46,132 nucleotides of DNA from an uncultured Caryophanales bacterium (GTDB lineage: Bacteria > Bacillota_I > Bacilli_A > RF39 > UBA660), in contig CAMKGA010000010.1 of assembly GCA_946412015.1 (NCBI GenBank), forward strand, positions 1 to 46,132, written 5' to 3'. A program made the translations under genes and the position numbers. How positions within the stretch are numbered: the stretch's first letter is position 1; each line of letters starts with the position of its first letter. The notes below the pieces were generated by a model. That model saw only the letters and a program-made list of their open reading frames with translations. It had not been told where the DNA came from and did no database searches. Of the stretch, positions 24,813-32,710 are shown piece by piece.

Positions 24813-26195
24813 TTATCTCTCTAAATCATCTTTAGTTTTAGAATGCTTTTTTAAATAATCTCTTGTAGTATCAATAGCATAATCAATATCATTTGCTTCA
24901 TACCAAGAATAAGGTATATGAAGAATCTCAAATATTTTAGAAGTAAGAGAATATATCTTATCTTGAATTTTTTTCTTAAAATTCTTAAATTCATCAGCTA
25001 ATTCTTCAAATTTATTCTTCCAAGTATTTATTTCATTATCTTTTTGGTTAATAATAATTTTTTGATTAGCTATATTTTTATTTTGTTTTTTGTATGCTTT
25101 GCCTGACCTAAAATTATTAACTTCTTCGGTGAGTGATTTAATCTCTAAATCTTTCCTTAAATTATCTTCAGCAAGTTCTTTTGAATAAGTAGATAGATTA
25201 TCTATATCTTCATCTTTATATTGCTTAATAATACCTTTTTTAACAGGATTTAAGATATCTTTAGCAGTTTCTTTATCAACTTTATCAATAAACTCATTTT
25301 GACTCTTATTTGCCTCTTTTAATAGTTCATTTTCTTTTCTTATTTCTTTGTTTAGAGCATTTAGTTCTTTTTGTTGTTTCATAGCATTAGTTAAATGAGT
25401 TTTATCTCCACCAATTTCTCCTCTAAATAGGTTATAACCTTTAGATTTAATAAATTCGTTATAATCATCTTGTAAAAGAGTATAAGATGCATTGCCACCT
25501 TTTTGTTTCCAAAATTGATCTGAGTTTAAAAATTTGCCTTTAACAGTTTCATAAATATTTTTTCCATTTTCATCTTTCTTTTGAACAGGTACTAATTTCT
25601 TTTCTCCCTTTTTATTAGTTATCTCATGTTTTAATTGATGACCATTTTCATCTAGTTCAAATACTTTTCTTTTAACTTCATTTACAACTGGAGTAAAGTA
25701 AATATGCATGTGTGGAGTAGATTCATCAAGATGTATTGCTGCATATCTAATATTTTCTTTACCGACATAATCAGAAATAAAATTAAGACTTTCATCAAAA
25801 TATCTCCTTATTTCAGTAGGCAACCCATGTTCTTCATCTATAATTACATGCCTAATTGGTTTACCAGCATTATCTCCAGTTTTGTAAACTTCTCCAGTAT
25901 CTCTAAATTCCATACCATAGTGTTCAAAAAATTCTTGACTACTTGTTATTATTAATCCATTTAATACCTTAGTACTTTTTTTATTTGGATTATAGTTTAT
26001 ATTGTTTGAATAAAGATAATCATAAGTTGAACTAGCAAGAGTAGGGCCATCATAATTTATTAATTCTATATTATAAGGAGTTCTAGTGCTATCATATTTA
26101 CCTGAACCTTTTCTTTCTTTTAATTCTTTATCTAATCCACCAATATCTGATGCTTTAAATTTCTCTAATCGTAGTGCTTGTTTACCTGAGTACAT
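24813..26195 (-). CDS. mobV: MobV-family relaxase (Pre/Mob)
   Basis: A 460-aa conjugative relaxase that nicks oriT and leads the strand into a recipient through a transfer system supplied by another element. The MobV catalytic motif H-x-D-E-x-x-P-H-x-H is complete: H155-L-D-E-S-T-P-H162-M-H164. The N-terminal half is the nuclease domain; residues about 285-430 are long coiled coils (ELLKEANKSQNEFIDKVDKE.., EITSLTEEVNNF..), normal for the family. Start ATG 26195 is behind AAAGGAGG. The 256-nt gap upstream holds the oriT. Confidence 0.94.
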   Translation of the reverse strand: MYSGKQALRLEKFKASDIGGLDKELKERKGSGKYDSTRTPYNIELINYDGPTLASSTYDYLYSNNINYNPNKKSTKVLNGLIITSSQEFFEHYGMEFRDTGEVYKTGDNAGKPIRHVIIDEEHGLPTEIRRYFDESLNFISDYVGKENIRYAAIHLDESTPHMHIYFTPVVNEVKRKVFELDENGHQLKHEITNKKGEKKLVPVQKKDENGKNIYETVKGKFLNSDQFWKQKGGNASYTLLQDDYNEFIKSKGYNLFRGEIGGDKTHLTNAMKQQKELNALNKEIRKENELLKEANKSQNEFIDKVDKETAKDILNPVKKGIIKQYKDEDIDNLSTYSKELAEDNLRKDLEIKSLTEEVNNFRSGKAYKKQNKNIANQKIIINQKDNEINTWKNKFEELADEFKNFKKKIQDKIYSLTSKIFEILHIPYSWYEANDIDYAIDTTRDYLKKHSKTKDDLER

Positions 26196-26235
26196 TTATT
26201 TTTGCCTCCTTTCAAATCTGTTTTTAAAATAATAC

Positions 26236-26396
26236 TCTATCTCACTAGGGCATAATTATATGCCCAACCGTGAGCTAAGGAATATTCCTTAGAATCCTTT
26301 ATGCTTGTAATAGCTAGAGCCAATATTTGAACTAGTTAGTATTGGCATTCGCTATCACAAGATTAATTAAACGATATACTATATCCTTTAATTAAT
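26236..26396 (-). other. oriT region, pMV158-like
   Basis: A 256-nt non-coding gap upstream of mobV contains four inverted repeats. Read on the minus strand, the hairpin GGGCATA/TATGCCC (26248-26265) is followed directly by TAGTGAG then ATA (26241-26247 and beyond). In pMV158 a hairpin is followed by TAGTGTG^TTA, where ^ is the nick, so I place the nick between 26241 and 26240. Other repeats are the perfect palindrome CTAAGGAATATTCCTTAG (26275-26292), the imperfect stem with GCCAATA (26319-26325)/TATTGGC (26340-26346) extended by ATAGC/GCTAT, and ATTAATTAAA/TTTAATTAAT (26362-26371, 26387-26396). Confidence 0.7.
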
Positions 26397-26451
26397 TTAT
26401 AATGAATTCACTATCGCCACTTCCAACCTTACAGGTCAGAACGTGCCACTT

Positions 26452-27402
26452 TCATTCATTATCTTCTGAAGGTTCTTCATAAGTGCAATGCCATAATCTT
26501 TGATTACCATTTCTCTTATTTGTTATATGAAGACCTTCATGCTCCAACAAACTAAGGTTTCTTTGAATTAAACCTCCAAGTTGTGTTGGAGTTAATAAAA
26601 TATTTGTTTTAGATAAAATATCTGATATTGTATAATCAAAATCTTTTTTAGAAACTGCATATTTTATAAATAGAAGTAGATTATAATCAGTTTCATCATT
26701 GTTATTTTCATCAACAACACTAAATGTTTGATTATCATTTCGTTTTAAATTTAATTCTAATCTACCTAAATCTCTACCTTTATAATCTAAAGTTAGTTTA
26801 TTATAATCACTTCTTGATTCTTTTAATTTGATTATTCCTGATACATCAGCATTTAAACCAACACTGCCCATAGTGTCATCTCTTTTATTTAAATGATGAG
26901 TAACAAGTAGAGTGATATTATACTTTTTACATAACTCTCTTAATTTTCTAAATACAACATCATTTATTTCCTGATAGTTATTTAAATCATAACTAGTATC
27001 AAATTTTATATCTTTTAACATATCTATAATTACAAATAATTTTTGATTATTGGATGCTAACTGATGAATATCATATTCAATATCTCTAATATAAAAATCT
27101 GATATATCATCTGAATCTATTATGTGAAGTTTATCTAAATTAGGCTTTAAATTCATTAACTTAAATCTTATTTCTAATTGATTTATATCTCCCTCTGTGG
27201 TAATATATAAGATATGAGAGGGATTTACTTTAAATCCTAAAAAATCTTCTCCAGTAGTAAGAGAGAAGGCAAGTTGCTGAGCAAACATTGACTTGCCAAC
27301 CTTAGGATGAGATACAAGTAGATAAACTCCATTTGATATCATTAGGTTTTCGACGATGATATCTTTTTTTATGATTTTGTTTATTTCATTTAATTGTTTC
27401 AT
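26452..27402 (-). CDS. RepA/RecA-like hexameric ATPase (AAA_25)
   Basis: A 316-aa ATPase resembling plasmid RepA helicases and the AAA_25 family. Walker A is SHPKVGKS (G36-K37-S38). Walker B is LFVIIDML, and LLVTHHLNKRDDTMGS matches the conserved His-His/DD loop. The C-terminal region (about 225-316) is a winged-helix-like segment. It probably unwinds DNA for replication of the excised or transferred element. It ends in TGA. It is in a leftward operon after the DUF3173-like and winged-helix genes, with 14 nt to the upstream gene. Confidence 0.8.
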   Translation of the reverse strand: MKQLNEINKIIKKDIIVENLMISNGVYLLVSHPKVGKSMFAQQLAFSLTTGEDFLGFKVNPSHILYITTEGDINQLEIRFKLMNLKPNLDKLHIIDSDDISDFYIRDIEYDIHQLASNNQKLFVIIDMLKDIKFDTSYDLNNYQEINDVVFRKLRELCKKYNITLLVTHHLNKRDDTMGSVGLNADVSGIIKLKESRSDYNKLTLDYKGRDLGRLELNLKRNDNQTFSVVDENNNDETDYNLLLFIKYAVSKKDFDYTISDILSKTNILLTPTQLGGLIQRNLSLLEHEGLHITNKRNGNQRLWHCTYEEPSEDNE

Positions 27403-27416
27403 TTGTATCTCCTTTC

Positions 27417-27668
27417 TTACGGTTTTTTAATTAATTCTTTACTAGAAACTCTAGATTCTAAATAAGGTATATCTATATCAAAGAATGCTACAACTTCTTT
27501 AGTTGGAACAACAGACTTTGGAATAAGATAACCTTGTTTTTCAAGCTTTTCTTTTATCTTTTTTTTAGCCTTTAGTGCAGAATTTCTTCCTAGATGTCCT
27601 AACTTCATAATATCTTCTAGGGTGCACCATTGCTTAGCTATTAAATTTAATGTTTCTTCTGCAGACAT
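27417..27668 (-). CDS. DUF3173-like small helix-turn-helix protein
   Basis: An 83-aa protein. The segment TLEDIMKLGHLGRNSALKAKKKIKEKLEKQGY..VPTKEVVAFF resembles the DUF3173 pattern (a small DNA-binding fold with a conserved KxLxxxG..A..i...AK....G and a terminal VP..aV). Such proteins are common beside integrases of mobilizable elements and may act as excisionase or replication accessory. The match is by pattern and moderate. It starts behind AAAGAGAAAA. Confidence 0.6.
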   Translation of the reverse strand: MSAEETLNLIAKQWCTLEDIMKLGHLGRNSALKAKKKIKEKLEKQGYLIPKSVVPTKEVVAFFDIDIPYLESRVSSKELIKKP

Positions 27669-27683
27669 ATTTTTTTCTCTTTT

Positions 27684-27941
27684 CTAATTATTTTTTTGTG
27701 GTGATACATAAATGTAATATGTATCATCTAAAGAACTATAAATAATATATTTCTTTTTTCTTAATTCTCTAAATGCTAGAGCAACATCTTTTCTACTATC
27801 ATTACTAAGAGAGTAGAGGTCGATATTCTCTAGTTCATCATTAGATCTAACTAATAGAGAGTTAAGCATACCTATAGCACTTACTGATAAATCTTTAGGT
27901 ATTACATATTCATTAGTAGTTTGTTTCTTAAATAATTTCAT
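27684..27941 (-). CDS. small winged-helix-like protein, first gene of leftward operon
   Basis: About 85 aa (MKLFKKQTTNEYVIPKDLSVSAIGMLNSLLVRSNDEL..). The fold pattern of a short strand, helices and a basic KKKYIIYSSLDDTYYIYVSP wing resembles the helix-turn-helix of replication initiators, where LSVSAIGMLNSLL matches the ....LS..A.GLL..Ll motif. The function is inferred as DNA binding in replication. I start at ATG 27941 because AAAGGAGG is 7 nt ahead; the frame is open to 27965. It is the first gene after the operator region shared with the XRE repressor. Confidence 0.6.
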   Translation of the reverse strand: MKLFKKQTTNEYVIPKDLSVSAIGMLNSLLVRSNDELENIDLYSLSNDSRKDVALAFRELRKKKYIIYSSLDDTYYIYVSPQKNN

Positions 27942-27963
27942 ACAAATCCTCCTTTCTACAACC

Positions 27964-28043
27964 ATGTCCGATATCTAGGACAATTTAAATATAACATTGT
28001 CCGAAAAAGATGCCAATACTTTTTGTCCGGAAATATAGACAAA
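27964..28043. promoter_or_regulatory. divergent operator region with TTGTC-n10-GACAA sites
   Basis: Two full sites share one geometry: TGTCC-n8-GGACA (27965-27982) and TTTGTC-n10-GACAAA (28022-28043). A half site TTGTCCG lies at 27997-28003. They surround a minus-strand extended -10 TGTTATATT (27988-27996) and precede a plus-strand extended -10 TGTTAAAAT (28056-28064). A repressor bound here would control both the mobilization operon and the cargo operon. The XRE protein encoded at 28105 is the obvious candidate. Confidence 0.65.
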
Positions 28044-28104
28044 TTGATAAAAAAGTGTTAAAATTGAATTGTGAAGGAACAAAAGGGAAGAAAGAAGTGA
28101 TTAA

Positions 28105-28626
28105 ATGAACTCAGAAGAACTTAAGAATTTAATTGAGTCATCAAGAGTTGGAAAAGGAATTTCTCAAAGAGAACTTGCTAAATTAACTGGTATAAGTAGA
28201 AGTACTTTAAATGATTTAATTAATGGAAAAATAAAAAAAGTAGATATTGATGATCTACGTAAGATTGCTGAAACTTTAGATATGTCATTGCAAAAACTAT
28301 TAAAAGTTGCAGGTTATGATGAGATGCTTTTCTATTTTTCTAAAGATAAATATGCAAATAAATCTAGTAAAAATTTAAAAGACATGATTAAAAATTATGA
28401 AGAATCTCAAAGAAAATTATTAGATTTCGATACTGAAAAAAGAAAAAAAGTAAGTGATGCAAGACAAAAACTATTCTATACAATAGAACACTTACAAATA
28501 ATGAAAGACAATAAAGATAGCTTATATACAATTGATAAAGCAATAGAAGATATTCAGTACGCTTTTGATGAATTAGAATTTGCAGAACATAAATACGATT
28601 ATAGTAAATTACCAAAGAAAAACTAG
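28105..28626 (+). CDS. XRE-family transcriptional repressor of element 1
   Basis: A 173-aa protein. The N-terminal helix-turn-helix (about 5-65, GKGISQRELAKLTGISRSTLNDLINGKIKKVDIDDLRKIAETLDMSL) is of the Cro/C1 type. The C-terminal part (about 90-170) is a long helical, probably dimerising, segment without LexA-type peptidase residues. It lies divergently from the replication/mobilization genes across three operator-like sites. It is followed 18 nt later by the Fic gene in the same unit, so it may also tune Fic expression. Confidence 0.85.
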   Translation: MNSEELKNLIESSRVGKGISQRELAKLTGISRSTLNDLINGKIKKVDIDDLRKIAETLDMSLQKLLKVAGYDEMLFYFSKDKYANKSSKNLKDMIKNYEESQRKLLDFDTEKRKKVSDARQKLFYTIEHLQIMKDNKDSLYTIDKAIEDIQYAFDELEFAEHKYDYSKLPKKN

Positions 28627-28644
28627 AGTGAAAGGAGAATGATT

Positions 28645-29784
28645 ATGAAGTTAGAAGAATATAAAGCCGGAGAATATAAGCAAGGAACAGGATATAAAGC
28701 ATTTTTACCAAGTAATATTAATTATAACTGGGGTTGGGATGATACAAAATTAGATTCTTTACTTGCAGAAGCAAATAGACAAATTGGTGAATTAAATGCT
28801 TATTCATTACTACTTCCTAATGTTGATTTATATATTAAGATGCATGTAAAAATTGAAGCTAATAAATCTAGTAGAATTGAAGGAACAAGAACAACAATAG
28901 AAGAAGATTTATCAGATTTACAAGATATAAATCCAGAAAAAAGAGATGATTGGGAAGAAGTTCAAAATTATGTTAAAGCAACTAATTATGGTATTGCTAG
29001 AATTAATGAAGGTTTTCCAGTATGTAACAGATTATTTAGAGAAATACATAAAATATTATTAAATGGTGTCAGAGGAGAGAAAAAGACACCAGGAGAATTT
29101 AGAATATCACAAAACTGGATAGGTGGAACAATGCCATCAACTGCAGCTTATGTGCCACCATTAGTAGAAGATTTATCTGATTGCTTAAAAGATTTAGAGT
29201 TATTTATTAATAATGAAGAAATAGATACACCAGATTTAATAAAAATAGCTATAATTCATTATCAATTTGAATCAATACATCCATTTTTAGATGGTAATGG
29301 AAGAATTGGTAGATTATTAATTCCTTTATATCTTCAAAGTAAAAAATATTTAGATAATCCCTGTTTATACATATCCTTCTTTTTTGAAAAAAATAGAGAC
29401 TTATATTATCAAAAATTAAATGATGTTAGAGTTAAAAATGATATTATTGGATGGATAAAGTTTTTCTTAGAGGGAATAATAGAAACAGCTAAAATCGCAA
29501 AAGAAAAATTTAAAAAAGTTGTAGGACTTACTAAAAAAGTAGATGTTCAAATATCAGACTTAAAAGTTAAATATGATAATGCTAAAAAAATTATTGATTA
29601 TTTTTATGATGAACCATATTCATCAAGAAAAAAGATATCTGAAGCATTAGAAATGCCAGAATCTACTGTTAATGGTGTAATAAATGAATTGAAGTCTGCT
29701 AATATAATAAAAGAAACAACTGGATATAGTAGAAATCAAATATTTGTATTTTCTGAGTATGTAGAGATATTTTTATCAGAATAA
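28645..29784 (+). CDS. Fic family protein (AMP-transferase type)
   Basis: A protein of about 379 aa. The Fic motif HPFLDGNGRIGR is complete (catalytic H212). An N-terminal inhibitory helix carries the class II motif [S/T]xxxE[G/N] as S75-SRI-E79-G80, so activity is likely self-restrained. The C-terminal winged helix (about 310-379, YSSRKKISEALEMPESTVNGVINELKSANII) suggests DNA binding. Fic enzymes of this layout transfer AMP to proteins or act as regulators; the target is unknown. ATG 28645 is 7 nt after GGAG; ATG 28639 is too close to it. It follows the XRE repressor gene. Confidence 0.92.
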   Translation: MKLEEYKAGEYKQGTGYKAFLPSNINYNWGWDDTKLDSLLAEANRQIGELNAYSLLLPNVDLYIKMHVKIEANKSSRIEGTRTTIEEDLSDLQDINPEKRDDWEEVQNYVKATNYGIARINEGFPVCNRLFREIHKILLNGVRGEKKTPGEFRISQNWIGGTMPSTAAYVPPLVEDLSDCLKDLELFINNEEIDTPDLIKIAIIHYQFESIHPFLDGNGRIGRLLIPLYLQSKKYLDNPCLYISFFFEKNRDLYYQKLNDVRVKNDIIGWIKFFLEGIIETAKIAKEKFKKVVGLTKKVDVQISDLKVKYDNAKKIIDYFYDEPYSSRKKISEALEMPESTVNGVINELKSANIIKETTGYSRNQIFVFSEYVEIFLSE

Positions 29785-29788
29785 TTTA

Positions 29789-29898
29789 TAAAACGAAAAA
29801 AATCAAAAAAATGTTTTAAAAAAAATTATAGAACGAAAAAATCAAAAAATTCGTTCTATAAAAAAATATAAAACGAAAAATCAAAAAAATTTGTTTTA
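29789..29898. repeat. three tandem A-rich hairpin repeats
   Basis: Three hairpins spaced about 40 nt: TAAAAC../GTTTTA (29789-29818), ATAGAACGAA/TTCGTTCTAT (29828-29859) and TAAAAC../GTTTTA (29869-29898). Each has the same loop theme GAAAAAAATCAAAAAA. The middle copy keeps pairing with a changed stem sequence (compensated A-to-G and T-to-C), which argues for selection on structure. They lie between fic and the GNAT gene; none has a proper T tract. Confidence 0.7.
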
Positions 29899-29945
29899 AG
29901 AAAATTTTAATCTTTAAACAATTAACAAATAGAAGGTGTTATAAA

Positions 29946-30371
29946 ATGGAATATAAGAGATTAGAAGAACAGGATTTAAATTTAATGCTAGATTTTATTG
30001 ATGATGAAAATACTGAATATAATTTAGATGATTTAAAAAAATTTGTTAATGAAGTTAATACTTATGGTTTTATTGCAAAAGAAAATAATAAAATTTTAGG
30101 TTTTGCTTTTGGTTACATATTATTAAAACCAGATGGTAGAAAAACCTTTTATCTTCATGCTATTGATGTAATGCTTAATTATCAAGGGAAAGGTATTGGT
30201 ACTGGATTAATTTCATATATTTGTGATTATATAAAAAATACTGGATATTATAAAATGTTTTTAATAACAAATAAAAGCAATGTTTCTGCATGTAAGTGTT
30301 ATGAAAAGTCAGGTGGAATTAATAAGGCAGATGATGAAATAGTGTATGCTTATAATTTTGAGGGGAAGTAG
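29946..30371 (+). CDS. GNAT acetyltransferase, AAC-like
   Basis: A 141-aa single-domain GNAT. The acetyl-CoA loop is YQGKGIGTGLISYI (Q/RxxGxG/A), preceded by the strand HAIDVMLN and followed by NVSACKCYEKSGG. Its size and the DGRKTFYLHAIDV segment resemble aminoglycoside 3-N-acetyltransferases of the AAC(3)-I type, but the substrate is not certain. It starts behind AGAAGGTG and ends 2 nt before an APH(2'')-like gene, so the pair is co-translated. Confidence 0.75.
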   Translation: MEYKRLEEQDLNLMLDFIDDENTEYNLDDLKKFVNEVNTYGFIAKENNKILGFAFGYILLKPDGRKTFYLHAIDVMLNYQGKGIGTGLISYICDYIKNTGYYKMFLITNKSNVSACKCYEKSGGINKADDEIVYAYNFEGK

Positions 30372-30373
30372 TT

Positions 30374-31228
30374 ATGGATATAAAAGGCATTATAGAAAGT
30401 GAATTTGGATTTAAAGTAAAAAATATTGTTGCTTTAGGACAAGGGTTAGATAGTATTGCTTATTTAGTTAACGAAGAGTACATTTTTAAAATGTCAAAAC
30501 ATGAAGAAGCAAGATTAAATTTAAAGAAAGAAATTGAAGTTTTAGACTATTTACAAGGTAAAATAACATTACAAATACCTAATATAGAATTTTATAGTGA
30601 AAAATATAGTGTATGTGGTTATAAAGAAATAAAGGGTGATAAACTTACATCTGATATGTATGATAAAATGAGTGAGTCTGAAAAAGATAAACTTGCAAAT
30701 GATATTGCTCAATTTTTAAAAGAACTTCATTCGTTACCATTACCTAATATAGATGATCTAGAACTTAATGTAATTGAAGATTATAAGAATGACTATGCTG
30801 AATTAAAAAAAATGATATATGATAAAATACCTGACAAATCAAAAGAATACCTAGATAATCTATTTAAAAGAATATTATCTGATGAAAGAATAACTAAGTA
30901 TGTAAGAGTCTTATGTCACAATGATTTAAGTTGTAATCATATTATAATGCAAAATAATAAAGTAGCAGGAATTATAGATTTTGGTGATGTTGCAATTACT
31001 GATAGAGATAAAGATTTTATATATTTACTTGAGAATAGTAGTGAGGAATTAGGAAGAAATTTTGGATTGAAAGTTTTGAATTATTATAATCATCCAAATA
31101 AGGAGAATGCAGTATTAAAGTCTGATTTAAATGATGAGTATTATCCTATCGAACAAATATTAGGTGGCAAATCAAAAGAATTACAAGAAATGTATAATGA
31201 AGGTTTAGAAAAAATTAGAGGTATATAA
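30374..31228 (+). CDS. APH(2'')-like aminoglycoside phosphotransferase
   Basis: A 284-aa kinase of the APH family. It matches the APH(2'') group: GQGLDSIAYLVNEEYIFK (nucleotide loop with Lys), GYKEIKGDKLT, catalytic HNDLSCNH (HxDxxxxN) and the metal site IIDFGD followed by DFIYLLE..EELGRNFG. These segments parallel the kinase half of the AAC(6')-APH(2'') bifunctional enzyme. It probably phosphorylates an aminoglycoside; resistance is inferred, not shown. It is the second gene of a likely two-enzyme cassette after the GNAT gene. Confidence 0.85.
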   Translation: MDIKGIIESEFGFKVKNIVALGQGLDSIAYLVNEEYIFKMSKHEEARLNLKKEIEVLDYLQGKITLQIPNIEFYSEKYSVCGYKEIKGDKLTSDMYDKMSESEKDKLANDIAQFLKELHSLPLPNIDDLELNVIEDYKNDYAELKKMIYDKIPDKSKEYLDNLFKRILSDERITKYVRVLCHNDLSCNHIIMQNNKVAGIIDFGDVAITDRDKDFIYLLENSSEELGRNFGLKVLNYYNHPNKENAVLKSDLNDEYYPIEQILGGKSKELQEMYNEGLEKIRGI

Positions 31229-31241
31229 AAGGTGAATATAA

Positions 31242-31703
31242 ATGTCAAACATAGAAGAATTAGGTAAAATATTTGAAGAAAATAAAGATAAAAGAATATG
31301 TGTTTTAGGAACTACATGTACAGGTAAGACTACATTAATAAATGCTACTAATGTGGGGTTAGATATGGATGAAGAAATATTCCCGTTACTAACACAAGAA
31401 GAAACAGATTATGTATGTCAAACTCCTTGGACTGAAGAAATAGGAAATAAGATGGATGAACTTGTTAGAACAAAGTTAAGTATTAATCCAGGTACTCCAA
31501 TGTTTGGTACTGTTTTATTAGATTGTGATTTGATTGTTTATCTACATATTAATGATGAGCTATTACTTGAAAGAACTAAATTAAGGAATATTGATTTTTT
31601 GAATGCTAAGAATATGCAACAAAAGATAGAGGAAGAAATTAAAAAATCAAACATACCAACAATGTATGTTGAAGTTCAAAATGAAAATAAGAAGGTGAAG
31701 TAA
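31242..31703 (+). CDS. P-loop small-molecule/nucleotide kinase-like protein
   Basis: A 153-aa single P-loop domain with Walker A G23-TTCTGKT. A later D-C-D-L-I-V-Y-L strand and an RTKLRN lid-like segment resemble AAA_18/shikimate- or nucleotide-kinase-like folds. The substrate is unknown. It lies in the cargo operon, starts behind AAGGTGA and overlaps the next start by one nt. Confidence 0.7.
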   Translation: MSNIEELGKIFEENKDKRICVLGTTCTGKTTLINATNVGLDMDEEIFPLLTQEETDYVCQTPWTEEIGNKMDELVRTKLSINPGTPMFGTVLLDCDLIVYLHINDELLLERTKLRNIDFLNAKNMQQKIEEEIKKSNIPTMYVEVQNENKKVK

Positions 31704-32251
31704 TGAAAAAGATTCTTTTAACAAGTACAGGTTTTGATAATGAGAATATAATGAATAAATTTGTAGATTTATTAAACGTAGATGCTAAAGATGCTAAAGT
31801 ATTATTTATAATAACTGCTGCTAATGATCCGGATGCAGTTAGAATATTATCAGGATGTTTAGATGATTTAACTAAATGTGGTATTACGGATGATAATATA
31901 ACAGTTTATGATATGCATAAATTAATATCACAAGAAGAAATTAATAAATATGATGCAATATATGTTTGTGGAGGAAGTACAAAGCATTTAGTTGATAGAA
32001 TTAAAGAATTAAATATAAAACCAGTTATTGATAAATACATTGAAAATGGTGGTATTTATATTGGAGTTAGCGCAGGTAGTGTTTGTGCTAGTGGAAAATA
32101 TAAAGATGGACTTGATTTTATTGAAAATGTATTAGATGTTCATTGTGATAAAGGAACAAGCATTGGAGTAATTAATTCTAGTGATGATATATATTTAACT
32201 GATAATCAAGCAATATTCATTGATGATAATGAAAAAATAATATTTGAGTAA
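31703..32251 (+). CDS. peptidase S51 (dipeptidase E-like)
   Basis: A 182-aa protein of the class-I glutamine-amidotransferase-like fold. It has the S51 nucleophile elbow GVSAGS (Ser about 119), the preceding YVCGGSTKHL motif and a C-terminal YLTDNQAIFIDD strand typical of peptidase E relatives. It probably cleaves Asp-X dipeptides or a related modified compound. It is shorter than E. coli PepE (229 aa). Within the operon its stop is 19 nt before the next gene. Confidence 0.85.
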   Translation: MKKILLTSTGFDNENIMNKFVDLLNVDAKDAKVLFIITAANDPDAVRILSGCLDDLTKCGITDDNITVYDMHKLISQEEINKYDAIYVCGGSTKHLVDRIKELNIKPVIDKYIENGGIYIGVSAGSVCASGKYKDGLDFIENVLDVHCDKGTSIGVINSSDDIYLTDNQAIFIDDNEKIIFE

Positions 32252-32269
32252 TTTGGAGGTGCAAAGAAT

Positions 32270-32698
32270 ATGGAATTATATAGCACTTATATTGAAACAG
32301 ATAAGTTTGATGAAGTTGTGGAATTTTATGAAAAAATATTTCAAACAAAAGGAAATATTTATACTAAAAATAGATGGATAGAATTTGATTTTGAAAATAA
32401 ATTAGCGATATATAATAGATTATATGATGAGAAAAAAATTAAAAATGAAAATTTAAAAGATTGTTATAATGATGAATATATTAAAAATTTTAATATAGAC
32501 AGAGGAGAAAAGAAGAATAATATTGTAACATTCAATTTTTATACAAGTAATCTAAAAGAAGAATATGAAAGAATAAAGAAAATTAATATTTGCAATATGT
32601 CAGAGATAATGTACGTTAATATCACAGAGCCATATTATTATTTTAATATATTTGATCCAGAAGGAAATACCATAGAAATTTGTAGTAATTCATTATAA
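32270..32698 (+). CDS. VOC/glyoxalase-fold protein
   Basis: A 142-aa protein with two paired beta-alpha-beta-beta-beta units: an ELYSTYIETDKFDEVVEFYEKIFQ start and YYYFNIFDPEGNTIEICS end. This is the vicinal-oxygen-chelate fold of glyoxalases and antibiotic-binding proteins. The final Glu in NTIEI is a usual metal ligand. The substrate is unknown; the context of drug-modifying enzymes fits a binding or detoxifying role. Start ATG is behind GGAGGTG. Confidence 0.85.
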   Translation: MELYSTYIETDKFDEVVEFYEKIFQTKGNIYTKNRWIEFDFENKLAIYNRLYDEKKIKNENLKDCYNDEYIKNFNIDRGEKKNNIVTFNFYTSNLKEEYERIKKINICNMSEIMYVNITEPYYYFNIFDPEGNTIEICSNSL

Positions 32699-32710
32699 TA
32701 GGAGAATAAA

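Noticed and set aside
12171-27402. UGA recoded as Trp, as in Mollicutes
   Set aside because: All Trp codons are TGG and TGA ends the genes at 13172 and 26452 (minus strand), so the standard code applies; TGA is merely rare.
29789-29898. Possible CRISPR array
   Set aside because: There are only three units, the repeat itself varies in the stem, and the loop rather than the spacer is constant. No cas genes are near.
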